The notes under the pieces were generated by a model. The model saw nothing but the letters and a program-made list of their open reading frames with translations. It was not told where the DNA came from and made no database searches. From contig NZ_JAGSYE010000002.1 of assembly GCF_025685565.1 (NCBI RefSeq), forward strand, positions 1,240,001 to 1,304,000: a DNA stretch of 64,000 nucleotides, in the 5' to 3' direction. This document shows, one piece after another, positions 1 through 10,800 of this stretch (the first letter of the stretch is position 1; every line of letters starts with the position of its first letter). The stretch is from Granulicella aggregans (lineage in GTDB: Bacteria > Acidobacteriota > Terriglobia > Terriglobales > Acidobacteriaceae). The position numbers and the translations under genes are program-made.

Positions 1-2088
1 CTTCTCTGTGCAACGATCTCCGTACCCGCCGCGGCTGCGCTCCTCTACAGGCTCACGCGCGCGCAGCGCGCCTCAAACCACGCCTGGGTTGAACTTACGC
101 AGCCGCATCCCCCCTGCAAGACCGAAGCTCTGCTCGATAAGACCGGTCGCATTGCGGGCATAGGCGGTTGGGAGGTCGATCTTCTTACCGGCGAGGTCGT
201 CTGGTCTCTCCACACCTACGAGTTACATGGTGCTCCCCTCGACTTCGTGCCTACACTGGAAACCGGCCTCAGCTTCTACGATGAGCCTTCGCGCCCCATC
301 ATCGCCGCTGCCGTCGAGACCGCCTGCCGCACCGGCAAAGGGTGGGACCTGGAACTCTCCATCGACCGATTCGATGGCCAGAAGGTCTGGGTCCGCACCG
401 TCGGCGGCGCGGAGATGCAGGAGGGCAAAGCCGTTCGCCTGGTAGGAACCTTCCAGGACATCACCGCCCGCGTCGCCGAACGGCTCGCCCTCAGCGAAGC
501 CAACGAACGCCTCACCCTCGCGACCGATAGCGGACGCATCGGTATCTTTGAGTGGGACCTCGTCCGCAACGTCCTCCGCTGCGATCCTTGGATGAACCGC
601 CTGCACGGCATCGAACACACCGTTCTCGATCAGGACCCCAACTTCTGGACAGAGCATGTCCACCCCGAAGATCGCCACCGCTTCCTCAACGCCATGCAGG
701 ACGCCATCGATGGCCACAGCCTCTACGACACCGAGTTCCGCATCCTGTGGCCCGATGGCAGCATTCGCAATCTCCGCGCCGCCGGACAGGTCACCAGCGA
801 CGCACACGGCAAGCCCCTTCGCATGATCGGTTGCCACTGGGACGTGACCGAGGCCCGTCGCCTCACCGCCGAGCTCGCCCAGCAGAACGAGCTTCTCCGC
901 GTCACGCTCCGCTCCATCGGCGACGGAGTCATCACGACCGACGCCCAGGCCAACGTCGTCTGGCTCAACTCCGTCGCGGAACGCATGACTGGCTGGAGCA
1001 GCGAAGAGGCCCTTGGCAAACCCATCGCCTCCATCTTCAACATCGTCAACTACGTCACCCGCCGCCCCGTCGAAAATCCCATCCTCACCTGCATCGCTAC
1101 GGGCGCAGCCGGCAAGCTTGCCCCCGACACCCTCCTGCTTTCGCGCGACGGCGCCCGCTTCGGCATCGACGACTCCGCCGCCCCTATCCGCGGCGAACAG
1201 GGTGAACTACTCGGCGCAGTCCTGGTCTTTCACGATGTCACCGAGCAGCGCCGTCTCTTCTACGAGACCACCCGCATGGCCAAGGTCGAGCTCAAGCTCA
1301 AGGACGACTTCCTCTCCCGCGTCTCGCACGAGCTCCGCTCCCCGCTGACCTCGATCTACTCCTTCACCTCGATCATCGCCGACGACCTCGCCGGCAACAC
1401 CACCTCGCAGCAGCAGGAGTATCTCCAGATCGTCCTCAAGAACGTCGATCAGCTCCAGTCCATGATCGAGGACCTGCTCACCGTCACCCAGGCCAACGAG
1501 GGCAAGCTCAGCATCGACCTCAAGCCGATCCAGGTTGCCGAGTCCGTCACCGACGCCCTGCACACCATCCACGGCCCCGCCACCAGCAAGCAGATCGCGC
1601 TCCGATCGAACTGCGAAAAGTCACTGCCACTGGCTCTCGCTGATCCCACCCGTCTCCTTCAGATCCTCATCATCCTGCTCGATAACGCCGTCAAGTTCAC
1701 CCCTGAGGGCGGCCTCATCGGCGTCAAAGCATCGCAGACGGACGGCGGACTTCTCCTCATCCAGGTCTCCGACACCGGCCGCGGCATTCCCCCCGAAAAA
1801 CGCGCCCGCGTCTTCGAACATCTCTACCAAGTTCCCGGTCCTGAAACGCAAAATGCTCAGCCCGACACCAGCCGCGCCGGCCGCAACGGCCTCGGCCTCG
1901 GCCTCCACATCGCCCACGACCTCGTCGTACGCCAGGGTGGCAAGATCTGGATTACAGGCGAACTGGGCAAAGGCAGCACCTTCTCCTTCACACTGCCTAT
2001 CCATCGCGAAACACCGTCGTTCGACCCGCCAGCAGACCTCGCCGAAACTACAGAGCTGCCGTCACTCGCCATCGCCCAACGCTCCTGA
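1..2088 (+). CDS. Multi-PAS sensor histidine kinase (5' end outside window)
   Basis: The reading frame is open from base 1, so the true start lies upstream; 695 residues are visible. It opens with a hydrophobic stretch (about residues 1-18) that is probably the end of a membrane segment. Three PAS/PAC units follow: about 48-160 (GIGGWEVDLLTGEVVWS), 176-285 (IGIFEWDL) and 298-415 (SIGDGVITTDAQ). The HisKA box SHELRSP has the phospho-acceptor His at residue 443 (codon 1327-1329). The HATPase_c domain shows the N box LDNAVKFTPEGG, G1 box DTGRGIPPEK and G2 box GLGLGLHIAHDL. It should autophosphorylate in response to a signal sensed by the PAS domains. No response regulator is visible, so its partner is unknown. 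Confidence 0.93.
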   Translation, partial: LLCATISVPAAAALLYRLTRAQRASNHAWVELTQPHPPCKTEALLDKTGRIAGIGGWEVDLLTGEVVWSLHTYELHGAPLDFVPTLETGLSFYDEPSRPIIAAAVETACRTGKGWDLELSIDRFDGQKVWVRTVGGAEMQEGKAVRLVGTFQDITARVAERLALSEANERLTLATDSGRIGIFEWDLVRNVLRCDPWMNRLHGIEHTVLDQDPNFWTEHVHPEDRHRFLNAMQDAIDGHSLYDTEFRILWPDGSIRNLRAAGQVTSDAHGKPLRMIGCHWDVTEARRLTAELAQQNELLRVTLRSIGDGVITTDAQANVVWLNSVAERMTGWSSEEALGKPIASIFNIVNYVTRRPVENPILTCIATGAAGKLAPDTLLLSRDGARFGIDDSAAPIRGEQGELLGAVLVFHDVTEQRRLFYETTRMAKVELKLKDDFLSRVSHELRSPLTSIYSFTSIIADDLAGNTTSQQQEYLQIVLKNVDQLQSMIEDLLTVTQANEGKLSIDLKPIQVAESVTDALHTIHGPATSKQIALRSNCEKSLPLALADPTRLLQILIILLDNAVKFTPEGGLIGVKASQTDGGLLLIQVSDTGRGIPPEKRARVFEHLYQVPGPETQNAQPDTSRAGRNGLGLGLHIAHDLVVRQGGKIWITGELGKGSTFSFTLPIHRETPSFDPPADLAETTELPSLAIAQRS

Positions 2089-2182
2089 TCGCTTGCCGTG
2101 TGCCATAAGAGATGCAGCAGCATCGTCCGTCAGATGGTGGAGAGCCCCCCCATTGGCCGTTGCTCTGGCTGGTTGCTGGAAC

Positions 2183-2213
2183 AGAAAGCCCGCCGAACTC
2201 CGGCGGGCTTTCT
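2183..2213. terminator. Bidirectional hairpin terminator
   Basis: A perfect 13-bp inverted repeat (2183-2195 AGAAAGCCCGCCG and 2201-2213 CGGCGGGCTTTCT) is separated by a 5-base loop. A-rich and T-rich arm ends allow it to act in both directions. It lies between the convergent kinase gene and the next minus-strand gene. Confidence 0.8.
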
Positions 2214-2240
2214 ACAAATCATCAAACAGCGTCAGCTGGT

Positions 2241-2684
2241 CTAGCGATGTCCGCCAGGGTGACCACCGCCCGGACGCCCGCCACCAGCAAATCCGCCGGA
2301 GTGTTCGTTTTCCGGCCCGTGTGCCGCCTGACCGACGTGTCCCTGTCCGTCCCTCGCTTCATTCGCATGGAAATGGTTGAAAGCTCCCGCACCACGCTCC
2401 GGCAAAGGTCCGTGATAGCCATTGCGGGGGTCGTAGCGGTTGTCGACGTGTCCATAGAAACCGTGCGGCCCATGGAACCATGGCCCAGCTCCGTAGAACC
2501 TGCCGCCGACAAACCAGTCCGGACCGTAGTAACCATAAGGGGCGCAATCGTACGGGGCATAGTCGAAGTAACCGTACGGGCAAACAGGCTCAACTCCTAT
2601 ACCGATTGAAATCTGCGCGGGAGCCACAGACCCAGCACTGAGTAACGCCGCGGTTAAAACTGCAAGAGGCTTCCAGCTAGACAT
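2241..2684 (-). CDS. Small secreted Gly/Tyr/His-rich protein of unknown function
   Basis: 147 residues. A Sec-type signal peptide is clear (MSSWKPLAVLTAALLSAG to about residue 25, ending near APA-Q). The mature part is rich in Gly, Tyr, Pro and His (PYGYYGPDW, FYGAGPWFHGPHGFYGH) and ends in a GGGRPGGGHPGGHR tail. The ATG at 2684 is chosen over an upstream in-frame start because GAGGAG sits 7 bases before it. Two Cys (in VCPYG and YDCAPYG) could form a disulphide. The composition suggests an unstructured envelope or extracellular protein. I do not recognise a characterised family. Confidence 0.72.
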   Translation of the reverse strand: MSSWKPLAVLTAALLSAGSVAPAQISIGIGVEPVCPYGYFDYAPYDCAPYGYYGPDWFVGGRFYGAGPWFHGPHGFYGHVDNRYDPRNGYHGPLPERGAGAFNHFHANEARDGQGHVGQAAHGPENEHSGGFAGGGRPGGGHPGGHR

Positions 2685-2811
2685 GATCGTTCTCCTCAAT
2701 TCATTTACGTTAGATGTCGGCTGCACAACCGAGTTGTGCGCAGACTCGAATCTTGAATCTGCCAGCCGCGTTCCGTCATGACAGACCTATGAGGCATAAA
2801 CTAAGTTCACT

Positions 2812-4383
2812 ATGTCCGCACTCGCTGAAACGCTGCTGGTCGCCACCGAATCGACGCCCCTCTCATCCCAAGTCCACGCGCTTCTCTCTGAGCTAGGCGT
2901 GCCCACTACCGCCTACACCCATGGCGACCTTCCGGCCCACTCTCCTATCACCGGCGAGACCCTCGCCCATCTTCCGCAAATTTCGAGCGGCGCAGCGACG
3001 ACCGCCATTGTTCAGGCCCACGCCGCTGCCAAAGAGTGGCGCAACGTCCCCGCCCCGCGTCGCGGCGAACTCATCCGCATCCTCGGCGAGGAGCTCCGCG
3101 CAGCCCTCCCGTCCCTCGGCCGTCTGGTGACCATCGAGTCCGGCAAGCTCCTCTCCGAAGGCTTCGGCGAGGTCCAGGAGATGGTCGACATCTGCACCTT
3201 CGCCGCTGGCCTCTCCCGGCAGCTCGCTGGCCTCACGCTGCCCTCCGAGCGCGCCCACCACCGCATGATGGAGACTTGGCACCCGCTAGGCGTCGTCGGC
3301 GTCATCTCTGCCTTCAACTTCCCAGTCGCCGTCTGGAGCTGGAACGCCGCACTCGCGCTGGTCTGCGGTAACTCCGTGGTCTGGAAGCCCTCCGAAAAGA
3401 CGCCGCTCACCGCGCTCGCTACGCAGGCCATCTTCGACCGCGCCGCCGCCAAGTTTGCAGCCGCAACCGGCCACTCTATTCCTGAAGGCCTATCCACGCT
3501 CCTTATCGGCAACGCGCAGATCGGCGAACTCCTTGTCGACTCCCCGCTCGTCCCGCTCGTCTCCGCCACCGGCTCAACCCGCATGGGCCGAGCCGTCGGC
3601 CCAAGACTAGCCGCACGCTTCGCCAAGTCCATCCTCGAGCTAGGCGGCAACAACGCAGCCATCGTTGCACCCTCCGCCGACCTCGACCTGACCCTCCGCG
3701 CCGTCGCCTTCTCCGCCATGGGCACGGCAGGCCAGCGCTGCACGACATTGCGTAGACTGATCGTGCACGAGTCCGTCTACGACACTCTCATCCTGCAGCT
3801 CAAGCGCGTCTACTCCTCAGTGGTCATTGGCGACCCCCGCACCGCTGGCACCCTCGTCGGCCCTCTCATCGACGAAGCCGCCTTCAACGCCATGCAGCAA
3901 GCCCTCGCCAACGCGAAGCAAGACGGCGCGACCATCACCGGCGGCGAACGCGTCGCGATCACGAACCAGCCCGAAGCCTTCTACGTCCGCCCAGCCCTCG
4001 TCGAAATCGCCACCCAAACCGATACGGTCAAGCACGAGACCTTCGCCCCCATCCTCTACGTGCTTAAGTACCGCGACCTGGACGAAGCCATCGCCCTCCA
4101 AAACGATGTTCCCCAGGGTCTCTCGTCCTCAATCTTTACCTTGAACCTCCGCGAAGCGGAATTCTTCCTCTCCGCACGCGGCTCCGACTGCGGTATCGCC
4201 AACGTCAACATCGGCACCTCCGGCGCGGAGATCGGCGGAGCCTTTGGTGGGGAAAAAGAGACTGGCGGAGGCCGCGAGTCCGGCTCCGACGCCTGGAAGC
4301 AGTACATGCGCCGAGCCACCAACACCATCAACTTCGGCACTGACCTTCCCCTCGCCCAGGGCGTCAGCTTCGACATCGACTAA
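2812..4383 (+). CDS. ALDH7-family semialdehyde dehydrogenase (antiquitin-like)
   Basis: 523 residues, full family length. NAD(P)+-dependent oxidation of an aldehyde to an acid. The catalytic Glu lies in LELGGNN and the catalytic Cys in GTAGQRCTT. The GQRCTTLRRLIVHESVY stretch and the C-terminal GGAFGGEKETGGGRESGSD segment are characteristic of ALDH7/antiquitin enzymes, which oxidise alpha-aminoadipate semialdehyde (piperideine-6-carboxylate, called AmaB in Pseudomonas) in lysine breakdown. The substrate is inferred from subfamily features only; no other lysine-degradation gene is adjacent. Cytosolic; no signal peptide. No strong ribosome-binding site directly precedes the ATG. Confidence 0.88.
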   Translation: MSALAETLLVATESTPLSSQVHALLSELGVPTTAYTHGDLPAHSPITGETLAHLPQISSGAATTAIVQAHAAAKEWRNVPAPRRGELIRILGEELRAALPSLGRLVTIESGKLLSEGFGEVQEMVDICTFAAGLSRQLAGLTLPSERAHHRMMETWHPLGVVGVISAFNFPVAVWSWNAALALVCGNSVVWKPSEKTPLTALATQAIFDRAAAKFAAATGHSIPEGLSTLLIGNAQIGELLVDSPLVPLVSATGSTRMGRAVGPRLAARFAKSILELGGNNAAIVAPSADLDLTLRAVAFSAMGTAGQRCTTLRRLIVHESVYDTLILQLKRVYSSVVIGDPRTAGTLVGPLIDEAAFNAMQQALANAKQDGATITGGERVAITNQPEAFYVRPALVEIATQTDTVKHETFAPILYVLKYRDLDEAIALQNDVPQGLSSSIFTLNLREAEFFLSARGSDCGIANVNIGTSGAEIGGAFGGEKETGGGRESGSDAWKQYMRRATNTINFGTDLPLAQGVSFDID

Positions 4384-4510
4384 ACCGCGCTCCTGATAGG
4401 TGCCACGTAACGATCCCGCATCCGCGGACACGATAGCTCATCGACACGGCCTGGCAGTCGTGTATAAAGGCCGCGTCACTTTATCCCAGCCAGGCAGGAG
4501 CTTGTTCGCG

Positions 4511-6259
4511 ATGCCGCCCTTCAAACTTGGTATCAACATGGCAGGAGCTGTCTCCGCCGGAGCCTACACCGCAGGCGTCCTTGACTTCCTCACCGAAGTG
4601 CTCGACGACTGGTACGCCCAGAAAAAAGTCGACCCCACCGTGCCCGCCCACGACATCTCCATCGAAGTCTTCACCGGTGCCTCCGCCGGCGGCATGTGCG
4701 CTGCCATCTCCGCCATCCTCCTGCAGGACGAATTCGAGCACATCTCCGACACTTCCAAGACCGGCACCACCAATCGCTTCTACGAGAGCTGGGTCAACAA
4801 GATCGACATCCAGCCTCTCCTTGGCAGCGACGACCTCGCCGACCCCGAAACTTCCGTCGAATCTCTCCTCGACTCCACCATCATCGAAGAGATCGCTCAG
4901 TACGCGCTCACCCGCAAGAACCCACTCCCCGAACCCCGCCCCTACGTCTCGCCCAATCTCAACATCTTCCTCTCGCTCACTAACCTCCGCGGCGTTCCTT
5001 ACTCCATCGTCAGCGTCGCTCCCGGCTCGGTCGAAGAGTCCACCTTCTTCTACGGCGACCGCATCCGCTTCCAACTCGAATCCGCCGCCTCCTTCCCCAC
5101 CTACCCGCCCCCACCGCTGCCCGACCGCATCCTCGACGTCAACGCCGCCGCCATGTCGTATCCCCCAACCCTCGCCTGGCAGACCCTCCAGACCGCCGCC
5201 ATGGCCACCGGCGCATTCCCGGTCTTCCTCAAGCCTCGCGTCCTTCCGCGATTCCAGGCCGAGTACTGCCCGCCCGGCTGGGAGTCCGTCGCCACTGCCG
5301 ACAGCACCACGACGCCGACGGGGCCGCCGCACTTTCCACCCGCCATGCCCAATCCTTTCAAGACCGTGAACGTAGATGGCGGCGTCACCAACAACGACCC
5401 CTTCAACTACGCCCACGATTTCCTGCTCGCATCTTCCTGCCCCGTGCCCGGAACGACACACCTCGTCAGCGACGCCGTCGCGACCGACCGCGCCGTCCTC
5501 AGCGTCGCTCCCTTCCCCACCACACAGGTCTACGACTCCGTCTACGACCCTGACAAGCAATCCGCCGTCGTCCGCGCCCTGCCCGCGCTCTTCGGAGCTC
5601 TCATCTCGCAGTCGCGCTTCTTCGGCCAGTCGCTCAGCAAGCTCCTCGGCGGAGCCAGCTTCAGCAACTTCATCATCGCCCCCTCCGACGACGACCTCCG
5701 CAGGAAACACCTGGCCGACCCATCCAAGACCCCACCCGCATTGCAGTGCGCTGCCCTCAGCGCCTTCGGAGGCTTCTTCGAGCGCGGCTTCCGCGCCCAC
5801 GATTTTGCCCTCGGTCGCCGCAACTGTCAGAAGTTCCTCATGGACCACTTCCTCCTGCCCCAGGACAACGTCATCATTGCCCCATCGCTTCCTTCGGATG
5901 CCGCCGCCCTGGCCGCACTCATCGCCCGCTACGGCCGCCCCAACCCTACGCCGCCGGATGCCTCCAAGCCTCCCGTCTCACCCGGCAAACCCTGGCTGCC
6001 CATCGTCCCCATCTGCTCTCCGCATCTCCGCGAACCCATCCCCGAAGTGCCGCGCTTCCAGATGCGCGAGGCCAAGCTCGACATCATCGTCGACCTCATC
6101 TTCAGGCGTTTCCGCGCCGTCATCGCGAAGCTCATCGCTCCCGCACCCTGGGCGCTCCGAACCTTCCTCTCGCCTGGCCCAGTGATCATCTCCTGCCTGG
6201 CAAAGGGCGCGCTCAAGAGGGCCTTGGTCAAGCAACTCGGCAACTCCTACAAAGCGTGA
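4511..6259 (+). CDS. Patatin-like phospholipase
   Basis: 582 residues from the ATG at 4511, which has AGGAG ten bases upstream; a longer in-frame start at 4400 adds 37 residues that do not look like patatin. The N-terminus KLGINMAGAVSAGAYTAGVLDFL supplies the oxyanion Gly region. The nucleophile elbow GASAG (residues 56-60) carries the catalytic Ser58, and the dyad Asp is in NVDGGVTNNDP. The expected activity is acyl-ester hydrolysis of membrane lipids. The protein is longer than minimal bacterial patatins, and its C-terminal 200 residues are of unknown role. It is convergent with, and only 8 bp from, the next gene. Confidence 0.85.
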   Translation: MPPFKLGINMAGAVSAGAYTAGVLDFLTEVLDDWYAQKKVDPTVPAHDISIEVFTGASAGGMCAAISAILLQDEFEHISDTSKTGTTNRFYESWVNKIDIQPLLGSDDLADPETSVESLLDSTIIEEIAQYALTRKNPLPEPRPYVSPNLNIFLSLTNLRGVPYSIVSVAPGSVEESTFFYGDRIRFQLESAASFPTYPPPPLPDRILDVNAAAMSYPPTLAWQTLQTAAMATGAFPVFLKPRVLPRFQAEYCPPGWESVATADSTTTPTGPPHFPPAMPNPFKTVNVDGGVTNNDPFNYAHDFLLASSCPVPGTTHLVSDAVATDRAVLSVAPFPTTQVYDSVYDPDKQSAVVRALPALFGALISQSRFFGQSLSKLLGGASFSNFIIAPSDDDLRRKHLADPSKTPPALQCAALSAFGGFFERGFRAHDFALGRRNCQKFLMDHFLLPQDNVIIAPSLPSDAAALAALIARYGRPNPTPPDASKPPVSPGKPWLPIVPICSPHLREPIPEVPRFQMREAKLDIIVDLIFRRFRAVIAKLIAPAPWALRTFLSPGPVIISCLAKGALKRALVKQLGNSYKA

Positions 6260-6267
6260 CCGCCCCG

Positions 6268-7677
6268 TCAAAAGTGAACAATCACATCCGAAGCAAACGT
6301 GAACTGGTTTGTCCTTGTGCCTTTGTCATATCCCGGCCGATCCCACGCATGGTCGAACCGCACCTCCGGCCGTATCTGAATCGTCGACCCCACCCAGTGG
6401 CTCAGCATCAGAGTGCCCTCGCTGTACTTCGTCGCCGTCCCTGTCCGCTGCCCCTTCTTGTCATTCAGGAAGTCGCTGCGAAACGAGAAGAAGTCATGCG
6501 CCGAAAGTTGCCGGTTCGCGTAGTTCACCATCGCCCACTCAGGCGCAAAACACTTCACCTCGCCCAGCCTGCAGGCCGCTCCATTTGTGCCTTTTTCGGG
6601 AGCGATCGGCCCCGTCACGCTTGGCACGTCTCGCTGATACATCGCATACGCCTCAGTCGCAAAGTGCCAGTTCTTTCCGACCTTGTGATACCAGGTGCCG
6701 TCGTACATCTGCACGTTGTTGAAGGCATACTCTCCATCGTTGATCCCGTTCGCGCACACGTAGAAGTTGTCATTCACACTCTTGGTCGTATAGTTCACGC
6801 ACCCCGTAAACGACGGCTTCGCATCGGGCGTCCATAACGCCACGTCGTGGCTGCCTGTAAGCCCCGCCTGCACCAGCCACTGGTCGTTCAACTGGATCGT
6901 CGCCAGCACTCCCGTGTCGGTGAAAGGGTCAATCGAGTACAGCAGCGAGTGGCTGAAGTCATAGTTGTTCGGGGTCAGTTGGGCCTCGATTCCAGGGATC
7001 GAGATCCACCGCCCTACCCGCACATTCATCCCCTTCGCCACGTGCGGGAAGTACACGTCCAGATACTCCAGCACCGGATCGAAGCCGTACTGGCGGTCAT
7101 GGTCGATCAGTTGACTGCTCAGGTAGCCTTTGTCCGTCGTCGACCGATAGTCCGTCCCGAAGAACGAAGTCAGGTGAAATCCCCAGTCGATATGCTCCCG
7201 CTGCACCGTGTCCGGAAGCCGCTCCACGTACACCACGAACTGGTCTAACTCCACCCGGTTTGAGTAGATGTCGTTGGTTTGCGGATAGTTCCGGTCACGC
7301 GATGTGCTCAGATTGAACGATGGCTCAACCCACCCATAGAGCTTCGTCCGGCTCTTTGCCCCGTTGATCGCGGTCATCAACGGATACCCGTTCGTGTCCA
7401 TCTCGCCAATCTGTGGTGACCCGCCATAGGACCAGTCCACGTTCGGAAACGGCGGCGAGCTCAAGGGCGAAGGCAATCCCCGTCGTGGGGCAGGCGGCCC
7501 CGAAGCCGCCGTCCCCTTCCAATCCTCCGCGTAAAACCGTTCCCAGCGCTCAAACAGACTGCCCGTCCGCGAAGCCGCCGTGTCAGCTGCAGGCGCCGGC
7601 TCCGTCTGAGCGATTAAGCGCCCCGCCAGCAATACCCCACACAGCAACACCCATTCAGTTCTCTGCCACACCGTCAA
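6268..7677 (-). CDS. Outer-membrane beta-barrel protein (putative porin-2/OmpL-like)
   Basis: 469 residues with an N-terminal signal peptide (WVLLCGVLLAGRLIAQ, cleavage after about residue 23). The body has alternating aromatic/polar strands, for example KLYGWVEPSFNLS, WGFHLTSFFGTDYR, VRVGRWISIPGIEAQ and IQIRPEVRFDHAWDR, and it ends in Phe (VIVHF), the usual outer-membrane insertion signal. The LYGWVEPSFN motif and overall plan resemble the putative beta-barrel porin-2 family of Acidobacteriota. It probably forms a pore or solute channel; the substrate is unknown. Confidence 0.8.
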   Translation of the reverse strand: MTVWQRTEWVLLCGVLLAGRLIAQTEPAPAADTAASRTGSLFERWERFYAEDWKGTAASGPPAPRRGLPSPLSSPPFPNVDWSYGGSPQIGEMDTNGYPLMTAINGAKSRTKLYGWVEPSFNLSTSRDRNYPQTNDIYSNRVELDQFVVYVERLPDTVQREHIDWGFHLTSFFGTDYRSTTDKGYLSSQLIDHDRQYGFDPVLEYLDVYFPHVAKGMNVRVGRWISIPGIEAQLTPNNYDFSHSLLYSIDPFTDTGVLATIQLNDQWLVQAGLTGSHDVALWTPDAKPSFTGCVNYTTKSVNDNFYVCANGINDGEYAFNNVQMYDGTWYHKVGKNWHFATEAYAMYQRDVPSVTGPIAPEKGTNGAACRLGEVKCFAPEWAMVNYANRQLSAHDFFSFRSDFLNDKKGQRTGTATKYSEGTLMLSHWVGSTIQIRPEVRFDHAWDRPGYDKGTRTNQFTFASDVIVHF

Positions 7678-7867
7678 CCTGCTCTCCGTCCATGTCGTCC
7701 CGTGAAGCGTCTCCAGTTACGGGCCTAATCGCTCACCCATCATAGGACCCCTCCCCACATCCCGCGTGAAAGCCCACCCCGCACGCCTCGCCACCCCGCA
7801 AAATGTTATCTTCAAAACCGGTCGGTCAAACGCTTGTTCCGGTCGCCAATCTTGCTCAAGGTGGTCT

Positions 7868-10800
7868 ATGCGCGTCCCGCTCCTCGCCTCAGTTCTCTCG
7901 GTCTTCTGCCTCCTCCCCACGCTCGCGACCGCCCAGTTCGGCCAGCAGCCTCCCGCGCCCCAGGCCACCCTCGACCCCGCATCGACCGCGACCCTCGACC
8001 GCCTCGGCTCTCTCGGCAGCTTTCCCGCCGTCGACTGGCGCTTCCACCCCGCCGACATCGCCCACGGCGAAGATCCGAAGCTCGACGACTCCGCATGGCC
8101 CGTCGCCAAGACGACGCGCAACACGACCGACCACGAGGCCGTCTGGTACCGCGCCCGCCTCACCGTGCCCAAGACGCTCAACGGCTACGACCTTACCGGC
8201 ACTCGGATCTGGATTCGCTTCGACGTCGGCGCGAACGGCCCCATGCCGGAGATCCTCTACTTCGACGGTCGCCGCGTCGCCCTCGGCGAAGACCTCGAAC
8301 AGACGGTCTTGTTTGAGAATGCGAAGCCCGGCGATTCCGTCCTGGTGGCCGTCAAGCTCCTCCACACCAATGACGACAAGACCTTCAACGGCGTCATAAT
8401 GCACATCGACATGGCCCCCGGCCGTCCGAATCCTCTCGACCTCCGCACCCAGTTCGAAGTCTCCCAGAAGCTCCTTCCATGGGTGGGAGACCACCATGGT
8501 GCCGCCGACCCCAAAGACCTCGCCACCCTCACCGCCGCCATCAAGGCCGTCGATCTCTCCGCTCTCGACAAATCCGATCAAGCCGCCTTCGACGCCTCCC
8601 TCACCAAGTCCCTCTCGCTCCTCGAACCGCTGCGCCCCATCCTGCAAAAAGACACGATCCACATGACCGGCAACTCACACATCGACGCTGCGTGGCTATG
8701 GCCCGAGTCCGAGACCATCGACGTCGTCCGCCGCACCTTCTCCACCGCCCTGCAGTTGATGAACGAGTACCCCGACTACACCTACACCCAGTCCGCCGCG
8801 CAGTACAACGAGTGGATGGCCGACAAGTATCCGGCCATGGATGCAGAGATCAAGCAGCGCATCAAGGAAGGCCGCTGGGAGGTCGTCGGCGGTATGTGGG
8901 TCGAGCCCGACCTCAATCTTCCCGACGGCGAATCGCAGGTCCGGTCACTTCTCCTGGGGAAGCGCTGGTTCAAGCAGCACTACGGCGTCGACGTCCGCAT
9001 TGGCTGGAACCCCGACTCCTTCGGCTACAACTGGCAGCTCCCGCAGATCTACAAACGCTCTGGAGTCGATTACTTCGTCACCCAGAAGATGACCTGGAAC
9101 GACACGAACCAGCTTCCCTTCAAGCTCTTCTGGTGGCAGTCCCCCGACGGCAGCAAGGTCCTCAGCTACTTCCCCCACGACTACGCCAACGGCAACCTCG
9201 ACCCTGTCCGTCTCTCCGGCGATCTCGCCGTCTCGCGCCAGCGCGCCCCGGGTATGTCCACCATGATGGACCTCTACGGCATCGGCGATCACGGCGGCGG
9301 CCCCACCCGCACCATCCTCGACGAGGGCGAGCACTGGGCCCACGCGGACAACGCCGTGACGCCGCAGATGCACTTCGGCCTGGCCCAGACCTTCTTCACC
9401 GCCGCCGAACAGACCATCGCCCCTGACTCCCAGACCTGGAACTACCAGTCCATCGCCAAGGGCTACAAGTTCCCCACGCCCGAGTCTGGCAAGATGGTCA
9501 TTCCAACCTGGAAGGACGAGATGTACTTCGAGTACCATCGCGGCGTCCAGACCACCCAGGCACAGCACAAGCGCAACATGCGCGAGGCCGAAGAGAACAC
9601 CCTCAACGCCGAAAAACTCTCGTCCATCGCCTGGCTCTACGGCGACACCTACCCCAACGCCCAGTTCACCGATGCCTGGAAAAAGATCGCCTTCAACGGC
9701 TTCCACGACCTGGCCGCCGGTTCCGGCATCGGCATCATCTACAAAGATGCTCAGAAAGAGTTCGACATGGTCCGCCTCGAAGATGCTGAGGCTGCCTCTC
9801 ACGCACTCAAATCCATCGCCGCGAGAATCGACACCGGCGAAGAACCCGGCATCCCTGTGCTCGTCACCAACCCACTCGCGTGGCCCCGCGATGGCCTCGT
9901 CCGCGTCGAAGTCGAACTCCCGAAGCCCGACGGCGAACCCTCCGTCCGCGATGCCAACGGCAACGTCCTGCCCTCGCAGATCATCGCCGCCGACCCTCAG
10001 ACCAACCGCTTCACCCTCGAAGTCCTGACCAATAAGACGCCCAGCATGGGCTACCAGGTGCTCCACGTGACCTCTGCGGAGCACCTCGCTGGCGTAGGCT
10101 ACGCCGCAACTTCCACCAAGCTCGAAAACGGCAACCTTCGCCTCACCATCGACCCCACCACCGGCTGCATCACCAGCCTCGTCAACAAAAAGTCCAACTT
10201 CGACGCCATTGCCCCGAAGTCCTGCGGCAACCAGCTCCAGGCCTTCAAGGACACCCCCAAGGACTACGACGCCTGGAACATCGACTACGGCACGCTCGAT
10301 CACCCGATGCCGATCGACAAGGTCGACTCTATCAAGCTCATCGAGAATGGCCCGGTTCGGTCAACCATCCGCATCGAACGCACCTGGCAGAGCTCCCACT
10401 TCATCCAGGACATCTCGCTGGCCGCCAACGCCGACACCGTCGTCATCGACAACACCGTCGACTGGCACGAAACCCACATCTTGCTGAAGGCCGCTTTCCC
10501 GCTCGCCGCATCCGGCCCCATGGCCACGTTTGAGATTCCCTACGGCACCATCCAGCGGCCAACCACGCGGAATAATTCGTGGGAGTCCGCGAAGTTCGAA
10601 GTGCCCGCCCTCCGCTGGGCCGACCTCGGTGACGCTCACAACGGCTTCTCGCTCCTCAACGAAGAGAAGTACGGCTACGACGCCATCGGCAACGTTCTTC
10701 GCCTGTCGCTTCTCCGCTCGCCCACCTGGCCCGACCCCGAAGCCGACCGTGGCATCCAGCACTTCCGCTACGCGCTCTACCCACACGCCGGGACCTGGCA